Source: Harmonia axyridis (Eukaryota; Arthropoda; Insecta; Coleoptera; Coccinellidae). From it: 64,000 nucleotides of DNA. This document shows, piece by piece, positions 56,350 through 64,000 of this stretch; the stretch's first letter is position 1; the number at the start of each line of letters is the position of its first letter. The notes under the pieces are model-generated. The model did not search any database, had not been told where the DNA came from, and saw only the letters and a program-made list of their open reading frames with translations. The translations under genes were made by a program, and so were the position numbers. The stretch is from NCBI RefSeq assembly GCF_914767665.1, contig NC_059506.1, positions 17,895,825 to 17,959,824 on the forward strand, in the 5' to 3' direction.

Positions 56350-57388
56350 GTTCCAGCAATCTACAGAGCGATTATTCTTGTGTCTACCACTTTAAAACTA
56401 ACTACAAAAATCCTTCCAAACAAAATTAATTAACATACTTCCTTAGCAGATGAGCAGCAGGGATTTCGGTCGGGAATGTCATGTATGGATGCCGTATTTA
56501 TTCTAAAACCAATAACTGAAAAATCGATTGAAAACAATCGCCCAGTTTTCATGTATTTCATCGATCTGGAAAAGGCTTTCGATCGCATTCAGATGAAATA
56601 TATAACATACCTTCTACACGATAGACAAATACCGAAAACATCATTAAAATGATTGAAAACATATACCAAACCAGTTGGAGTCAGGCCAGGATAAACGGTG
56701 AACTGACTGAAAAAATTAAGGTGAATAACGGTATATGACAAGGTGACTCTCTTAGCCCTCTACTTTTCAACATCATAATGGATGAGCTGATAAGACAGGT
56801 GCGTAAACTGAAAGGTTACAAAATAGGCGATAGAGAAATTAAAATCTTGTGTTACGCTGACGATGTGGTGCTGATAGCTGAGAGTGAGGATGATTTACAG
56901 AGGCTGCTGCATAAATTCAACACTGTGACAAAACAGCTTAATATGAATATATCAGTGACAAAAACTAAATGCATGACTACTTCCAAAACAGACAAAGTCG
57001 TAATACAACAACATGAGATGACGTTCAGGTATCTCGGCATAGAAATATCTGGGTACGGGGATGTTGAAGCTTAGGTGAGGAGACAAGCCTCGAAGGCAAC
57101 AAAAACAGCCGCATATCTCAACAGCATCATCTGGAACAATAAACATATAGGAACTGAAGTCAAATCAAGGATGTACTACAACACAGCGATCAGACCCATA
57201 TTAACATACACTGCAGAAACCAGGCCTGGAACCTCGATAACAAGGCAGATCCTAGATAGGAATGGGGAAAGATAGCTGGCAGGACACTTGTGTATCGGGT
57301 GCGGAGCGAGTACATCAGAACATTATGTAAAATGACAACATCGACGAATGGGTACTACAAAGAAAGAAGGAGTGGAACGAACACCTGT
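56350..57388 (+). pseudogene. LINE reverse transcriptase remnant
   Basis: In changing frames: YRAIILVSTTLKLTTKILPN, DEQQGFRSGMSCMDAVFIL, FIDLEKAFDRIQMKYITYLL, QGDSLSPLLFNIIMDELIRQ, ILCYADDVVLIAESEDDLQR (YADD), FRYLGIEISGYGD, IRPILTYTAETRPG. This is RT motifs 2-7 and the thumb, with several stops. It is cut on the right by the inverted-repeat element at 57389. Confidence 0.8.
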
Positions 57389-59246
57389 AAGCTAGGTTGA
57401 CATGGTTAGTGGATCACAGTTGTGGTTCAAGAATACTTGGAAAACGACCCGTGTCAACGGAAGAGTCGAGCGAATATTCACGAAATGAACGATTTATCCT
57501 AGTTGACACGGGTAGTGAAGCACAAGCGAGGTTAGTTATGTGTGGAGATCGACTCGTGTCAATGGAGGAGTTGTGAAACTATTCTCGAAACGGACGGTTT
57601 CGAAGGCGGCACGAACGTAAAATGGGATATCGAACATGTTAGATATTTAACGTGTTTCGTGGTCTTGGAGCGACCATAGTGGAAGAAGACAAGGGTTATT
57701 TACGATTTTTTTTGTACTGAATTGTGCTGTACTAGATTTGTGATACTTTGTAACATTGATTTTTTTTTTTTTTGTTACATACGACTTTGGGAATATTTCC
57801 CGAACATGTTTATTCGGTTTCAACGGATGAAATAAATCTTTACTTTTAGTACATGTACTGAATATCACAAAATTCAATGAAAAGCTAGGCCAGCACCTAT
57901 GTCATAAATCTTTTGGGTTTCACAGGAATACTCAAAAAATTATAAAAAAACTCATCTCAGCACATCTGTGTTTCGATTTTGTTCTGCACTCATGGAAAGT
58001 TGTGCCCCTGACATTTACTTGAAAAATTAAAGAAAGTTAGTCTTGCACTTTCGTTTTTCTTCGGCCAAAATTGCTTCAGACATTTTTGCTACATTTGTGC
58101 AGTTGCCTTGTTCTGGTCAGATTTTCAGAAATAATTCTCTACTTTTTCTTCAAAGGATTGAAATCAGTTATCAGTAAATAATTTGAAAATCTGACAGACA
58201 CCAGTCAGCAGCATATACCTATAGGCCAACTATGCAGGGTGAGTCTTTGCTTGTACATGTCCGATTCTAATCCATTTGCGAGATATAACTGAGAATTACA
58301 TTTTTCAATGCATTTTCAACAGCCCATATCTTTTCTACCGAGCCGATTCGGAAAAAAGTATTTCCTTTGACGTCAGGAATTGCTAACTGCAAAATTCGAA
58401 TTTAATTCTACTGATAAGTTTATCAAATAATGAAATTCCACTCATAAGGCAATGTTTATTGATCACCCTGTAGGACTGTGTCAATAATGGTTTTTGAATG
58501 TTTTCTATGAATTAATTATTCGTGGTTACGAATTCGAAAAAAAATCATAAATTGCTCGTACAGGGTATTTCCGAAAATAGAAAAAGTCCGGATCTAATTT
58601 GTTCGCGATTTCAGAAATATTGTAGGAAGGCGATAGTAGAGTGACTACACTTCAAAATTTGAAATTATTCGGACGATCAGTCAGAGAGTTATCGAACTAT
58701 GAAATTTCACTTATAAGGTTAACATCATATAGCAAACGGCGATCTTGATATGACTCCTTCATGATGACCTTCATTCTTCATTGTCGCATTCTTACCGGGA
58801 TACCCTGTATATAGCCTAACTATATAAAACAATTCTCAGACAAAAATTCTTGTGAAAATATTAACGGCAAGAGAAACCGAAAAAGCGAGATTCCTTGGAT
58901 ATAAAAAGTCCTATGAAAATAGAGCCACAAACGTTTTGCGATTGATCAACAAAAATCACATGCTTAGAAATTTGGAATGAGATTTAATTCGGTCATAAAC
59001 AACAGGCAGGAATACCGACAAAGTTAATTCCCATCAAAAAGGTGCCGCATCATAATCATAAATATCTAGATTGACGCTGAAAGACACTTGCAGTCATCAG
59101 GGCTGGTCGGCATCCCTTTGTGCCGACGAAGAAACAACATAAATTTGCCAAATAGGTTATGGAGATACGAATATACGTCATTCCGTTGCCGTGAAAAAGA
59201 AAGTGAAATCATCGAACGCCATGCACTACCCATGTCAACCTAGCTT
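57389..59246. mobile_element. 1.86-kb element with AAGCTAGGTTGACATGG inverted ends
   Basis: The left end AAGCTAGGTTGACATGGTTA mirrors the right end TACCCATGTCAACCTAGCTT over about 25 bp. Related GTTGACACGGG/GACTCGTGTCAATGG motifs repeat inside the left end. No transposase-like frame is seen. Parts near 58232, 58476 and 58809 carry CAGGGTG-like motifs, perhaps nested small elements. Superfamily unknown. Confidence 0.55.
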
Positions 59247-60113
59247 CTCATGGTGGTAAACACGCGAAAACGCTTCAAAACGACGAAGATCTCGTTCGGT
59301 TTGAGTCGAATGGAAAAACTGAGAACTCGTGTTGCCGGCGTCGCTCTAACGCCGATGACAATATTTGAAAAAAAAAGATTCTATGTATTTTTCATCAGAA
59401 AACAAAAATTTGTTTGAAATTCATCATTGGAATAATTAAGATACCAAAAACCTTCCAATTTTCTAAGTGATAAAAAACCAACAACAACGATTTTTCAATG
59501 ATGAATTTAAAAATTTTTTCATTATCATGAAATTACAAAAGTTTTTGAGACACTATTTTCAGCAAATTGTTGTTTATCACTTTCTTATTTGGTAATATTT
59601 CCATAGTTCGATATTGTGAATTTTCGAATAGAAATACATGATAACGCATATTTTTTTTTAAAGAAGATTTTATGTATTTTTTCATCAGAAAACAAAATTT
59701 AGTTTGAAATTCATCATTGGAATAATTGAGATACCAACAACCTTTCAAATTTTTAAGTGATAAAAAAAGAACACTCAAAATTTTTTTGTGAAAAAAATCA
59801 GTCAGTTTATTCCACACTGCTATACGAAAGTTTGTTTCAAAAACTGAAAGAATCCATCAAGCGATTTCAGCATAGAAACAAAATAAATTTGCACTGAAAA
59901 AGGTGGTGTAGACTCCTTTAGGTAACGCTGTTTTCTACTTTATTTATTAATTATAAGAGTATGAGTTTTCCTGGAAAACATTAAAATCCTAGACTGAATG
60001 GTCGATTCTCAATATCAATGTGATATCAATACTTAACTATTCACTAATAATTTCAACAAGGTATCCTATTAAAAAAAAATTAATTTGTACTATTTAATTA
60101 AAAACAAATAATT
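59247..60113 (+). repeat. Triplicated segment, copy A (no piggyBac insert)
   Basis: Starts CTCATGGTGGTAAACACG and matches 60351 onward and 62731 onward. It has its own internal partial duplication (59385-59460 and about 59665-59765). At about 60093 it reads ATTTAATTAAAAAC, the unoccupied site of the piggyBac-like element present in copies B and C. Confidence 0.8.
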
Positions 60114-60912
60114 CCCTTGATTATTATTCAAATATTCAACCTTTAGGAACACTCTACAGAGAGTGTCTTGTAGAATAAAAACTTAGTAGTACTCACAAAA
60201 ATAATAAGTTACATCCATGCATCATTAACCACCCAGAAAATTAAAAACATGAGCAAAGTCTCTCCTCCGAAAAGTTCTCGATGTAAGAAATTTCTTTATC
60301 GACCATTTGCAGCAGAACGTAACCGAGAGAAAAACACGCGAGAATATACCTCATGGTGGTAAACACGCTAAAACGCTTGTAAACGACGAAGGTCTCGTTC
60401 GGTTTGAGTCGAATGGAAAAACTGAGAACGCGTCTCTCTAACCCCGATGACAATATTTAAAAAAAAGATTGTATGTATTTTTTTCATCAGAAAACAAAAA
60501 TTAGTTTGGAATTCATCATTGGAATAATTGAGATACCAAAAATCTTTCAATTTTCTAAATGATAAAAAACAAATACTGAAGTTTTTTGTGAAAAAATCAT
60601 TGAGTTAATTCTAAACCGCCATACGAAAGTTTATTTTGAAAACTGAAAGAATCATTCAAGCGATTTCAGCTCAGAATCAAAATGAATTTGCACTGAAATT
60701 GAAAAAATAGTGAAAAAGGTAGTGTGGACCCTTTAGGTAACGCTGTTTTCTACTTTACTTATTACTTATAACAGTATGAGTTTTTCTGGAAAAAAGTGAA
60801 ATCCTAGACTCAATGGTCGACTCTCAATATCAATATGACATCAATACTTAACTAATAATTTCAACTAGGTAGGTACATATTGAAAAAATATTAATTTGTA
60901 TTATTTATTTAA

Positions 60913-62474
60913 CCTTTCCACTAAGGAACGGGTATGTACCCCATTTCGCGATTATTTCTTTAATTTGAAAAAAAAAATATATATACGATATCAAATTCCA
61001 TTCAACTAAACTTAGTCAATATTTTCAGGTATATTTTAAAGTACATATAATATTTTATATAAAAAGATTAAATTATCCGTTTGCAGTTAGATATGCCTTT
61101 GATGATAAACAACGATATGCAAATTACTTCATAAACCTATTTGTTGCTGCTTGCTCGGTCTCAGTCATAAATGTGAATTTGTTGGATCAAAAAGAATCCT
61201 ACATCTATTTCTATAAACGCAGGGACTTTTTTTATGTTTAGGAGAAGAACTAATAAAGCCAAATGAAACTGATGTGCACCTTCAATCCGGAAAAAAATCT
61301 TCACAAACGAATTGTCAATGCAATGCATATGATCTTGTGGGAAATCCAATTCTTGAAACTAAACATGATCAACCTCGAACAACAATTGGAAGGTACCGGG
61401 TTTTTCACCATAATTTGACCCCCCCTTTAACTTTGTTACTAAAAGAGGTACAAAAAAATGTTTTGTACAAAAGTTTCACGAAATCGACTAGTGTTTTTTA
61501 AAATGCTTCCACAAAACGAAATATATACAGAGTGGGCCACATATTGATAGCAACTTCGTTTTTTCAAATGGAACACCCTGTATATTTTTCTATATTTGAC
61601 TAGCTCTTTTTCCCCTGATTTCAAATAGATAACATATGTTTGGCCTATCTCTCTTATTCTGAGTACCACAGAGTTTCAAATTTTAAGAACCACCTGGCAT
61701 GCAAGCTGGCAGTTTTCAAGTGGTAGGCTGCGATAACTCAAAATGATATTTTTTGAGTTATCTCGTTGGCAATTTGACTATATGTCATATCGTTGCCAAC
61801 GAGATAACTCAAAAAAGAGCATTTTGAGTTATCGGAGCCTACCACTTGAAAACTGATTACTGAGCATGCTAGGTGTTTCTCAAAATTTGAAACTCTGTGG
61901 TACTCAGAATAAGAGAGATAGGCCAAACATATGTTATATATTTGAAATCGGGGGAAAAAGAGCTAGTCAAATATAGAAAAATATACAGGGTGTTCCATTT
62001 GAAAAAATTAAGTTGCTATCAATATGTGGCCCACTCTGTATATATCTTGTTTTGTGAAATTATTTTAAAGAAGATTAGTCGATTTCGTGAAACTTTTGTG
62101 GAAAACATTTTTTTGTACCTCTTTTAGTAACAAAGTTAAAGGGGGGGTCAAATTATGGTGAAAAACCCGGTACGTTCTGTGTTTTAGAATGAAAGACCGA
62201 AAAAGCAGGGTAATTTGCGGAATGTGTAACGAATTTGTTTGAGAAGAGCACCAAAAAGTCCAAAAAAAGTTTTGTGTACAACATGTGTATCTTCTTCTGA
62301 AATCGAATAATACTAGTTTTTCCATTAATATTAATGTTAGCTTTTTCATCATATAAATGAATGAAACATTATTCAAACATTATACAGCTCTTTTTTGTTT
62401 TATTTGAAATGTAAATTTGAATCAACACACAAGTTTTTTCATGGGGTACAATTGTACCCCACTCCGGTAACGAC
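60913..62474 (+). mobile_element. piggyBac-like element, decayed, copy B
   Basis: It follows TTAA (60909-60912), begins CCTTTCCACTAAGGAACGGG, and ends ...GTACCCCACTCCGGTAACGACG before GTAA. The two ends share GGGTA-x-GTACCCCAT in inverted form. Copy A shows the empty site. The remaining coding part is the transposase C-terminus (61140-61390 and 62171-62330) in broken frames: an LIKPN-like stretch, then a Cys-His cluster with CxxC, VICxxC and CEEH spacing like the piggyBac zinc ribbon. The foldback at 61396-62170 splits it. Confidence 0.6.
61396..62170. mobile_element. Concentric foldback element P5 inside the piggyBac-like element
   Basis: The outer ends CCGGGTTTTTCACCATAATT and complement lie beside TA (61394-61395, 62171-62172). 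Within, CAGAGTGGGCCACATATTGA ends (61528 to 62038) form a second shell. CAGGGTGTTCCATTTG ends, pointing outwards, form a third. The arms pair to a centre near 61785. Copy C has the plain site (GAAAGGTGCGTTTTG), which confirms insertion at TA. Confidence 0.85.
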
Positions 62475-62496
62475 GTAAAAAAAAACAAAAAATTGC

Positions 62497-64000
62497 CATG
62501 ATTATTATTCAAATATTCAACCTATAGTAACACTCTGCGGAGTGTCATGTAAATTTAAAAATTCATAAGTACTCACAAGAATAATAAGTTACATCCATGC
62601 ATCATTAACCACCCAGAAAATTAAAAACATGAGCAAAGTCCCTCCTCCAAAAAGTTCTCGATGTAAGAAATTTCTTTATCGACCATTTGCAGCAGAACGT
62701 AACCGAGAGAAAAACACGCGAGAATATACTTCATGGTGGTAAACACGTGAAAACGCTTGTAAACGACGAAGATCTCGTTCGGTTTGAGTGAATGCAAAAA
62801 CTGAGAACTCGTGTTGCCGGCGTCGCTCTAACCCCGATGACAATATTTAAAAAAAAGATTGTATGTATTTTTTCATCAGAAAACAAAAATTAGTTTGAAA
62901 TTCATCATTGGAATAATTGAGATACCAAGAATTTTTCTGGTTGATAAAAAACAAACACTGAAGTTTTTTGTGAAAAAATCTTTGAGTTAATTCTAAACCG
63001 CCATACGAAAGTTTATTTTGAAAACTGAAAGAATCATTCAAGCGATTTTAGCACAGAATCAAAATGAATTTGCACTGAAATTGAAAAAGTAGTGTAAAAG
63101 ATAGTGTGGACCCTTTAGGTAACGCTGTTTTCTACTTTATTCATTACTTATAACAGTATGAGTTTTTTTGGAAAAAAGTGAAATCCTAGACTCAAAATGG
63201 TCGACTCTCAATATCAATATGACATCAATACTTAACTAATAATTTCAACTAGGTAGCTACATAATGAAAAAATATTAATTTGTATTATTTATCTAACCTT
63301 TCCACAAAGGAACGGAGTATGTACCCCATTTCGCGATTTTTTCCTTTCATTTGAAAAAAAAACAGTACGATATCAAATTCCATTCAACTAAAACTAGTAA
63401 ATAGTTTTAGACATATTTTAAAGTAGATATAATATTTTATATAAAAATATAGGCTTATACATCACCAGAAAAATGCCATGGGGTACATTTGTGCCCCGTT
63501 CAGACATTTACGTTAAACAGTAATTAAATTATCCGTTTGCAGTTAGATATGCGTTTGATGATAAACAGTGATGTGCAAATTACTTCATAGACCTATTTGT
63601 AGCTGCTTGCTCGGTCTCAGTCATAAATGTGAATTTGTAGGCCCAAAAAGAATCCTACATCTATTTCCTCAAACATTTACAAACGCAGGGACTTTTTGTA
63701 TGTTTAGGAGAAGAACTAATAAAGCCAAATGTAACTGTGCACCTGCAATCTGGAAAAAATCTTCACAATCCAATTCTTGAAGCTAAACATGACCAACAAT
63801 TGAAAGGTGCGTTTTGTGTTCTAGAATGGAAGACCGAAAAAGCAGGGTAATTTGCGAAATGTGAAACGAATTTGTTTGAGAAGAGCACCAAAAACTACAA
63901 AAAAAAGTTTTGTGTACATGTGCATCTTCTTTCGAAATCGAATGATACTAGTTTTCCATTAATATTAATGTTAGATTTTTTATCATAATAATGAATAAAC
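62497..64000 (+). repeat. Triplicated segment, copy C (runs off the window)
   Basis: Begins with GCCATGATTATTATTCAAAT and follows copy B closely, including the piggyBac-like element at the same site but without the foldback. Confidence 0.8.
63297..64000 (+). mobile_element. piggyBac-like element, copy C (partial, window edge)
   Basis: Begins CCTTTCCACAAAGGAACGGA at the same position as in copy B. It keeps about 75 bp (near 63455-63525, GGGGTACATTTGTGCCCCGT) that copy B has lost. The coding end reads RCVLCSRMEDRKSRVICEM, then NEFV and EEHQKLQKKVLC, with TGA in place of two of the expected Cys codons. That is consistent with a dead piggyBac zinc ribbon. Confidence 0.6.

Larger units (their letters stand above)
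60114..62496 (+). repeat. Triplicated segment, copy B (piggyBac-like plus foldback)
   Basis: Begins TTCCCTTGATTATTATTCAA. Shares GAGCAAAGTCTCTCCTCCGA and TTTAGGTAACGCTGTTTTCT with copy C, offset by 2380 bp. It contains the piggyBac-like element and a foldback nested in that. Confidence 0.8.

Noticed and set aside
61439..62127. Two 76-codon frames starting MVLRIREIGQ
   Set aside because: Same sequence on both strands from the P5 palindrome.
1..64000. tRNA and rRNA genes
   Set aside because: No cloverleaf with A and B boxes and no rRNA-like blocks found by eye.

Overview
The window reads as AT-rich insect nuclear DNA. It has GT-AG introns, few genes and dense mariner, Tc1, hAT, Harbinger, piggyBac and non-LTR elements. 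The transposon mix would suit a beetle, but I cannot fix the order from sequence alone. I see no prokaryotic operons, CRISPR arrays, rRNA or tRNA.

Host genes cluster in the first 20 kb. (1) The 3' exons of a carboxylesterase gene (+) lie at 991-6515, with one exon copied downstream as a broken pseudoexon. (2) A complete six-exon leucine-rich-repeat membrane protein gene (-) lies at 6831-12134, tail to tail with the esterase. Its six exons join in frame to 446 residues. (3) Two small intronless cysteine-rich genes (+), at 12517-12762 and 19582-19854, share a Cys pattern and look like dispersed paralogues. The first is divergent from the LRR gene across 382 bp.

The rest is mostly mobile DNA. 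1.4-5.2 kb: MITEs, Tc1 pieces and an old LINE inside the esterase intron. 8.9-11.8 kb: a mariner in LRR intron 1 with a 1.5 kb palindrome inside it. 12.9-14.1 kb: a terminal-inverted-repeat element with a half copy beside it. 14.4-19.1 kb: an RNase H-type LINE split by a near-intact RTE-like LINE. 22.2-26.5 kb: an apparently intact two-ORF LINE. 26.5-38.4 kb: a 1.15 kb dispersed repeat, a four-copy 408-bp tandem array, a second palindrome and a mariner piece. 39.4-45.2 kb: a palindrome holding transposase remnants, a LINE broken by a hAT-like insert, and a Mos1-like mariner pseudogene. 50-54.7 kb: a palindrome, a hAT-type element with a perfect 8-bp target duplication, and a Harbinger. 56.3-64 kb: a LINE remnant, a 1.86 kb inverted-repeat element, and a triplicated segment whose copies record piggyBac-like and foldback insertions.

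The most distinctive signal is a set of long foldback elements (0.6-1.55 kb), four of them flanked by TA and ending in CAGGGTG. Their interiors are unrelated. One keeps what look like the two ends of a Tc1/mariner-type transposase, which suggests the set comes from internally rearranged DNA transposons.
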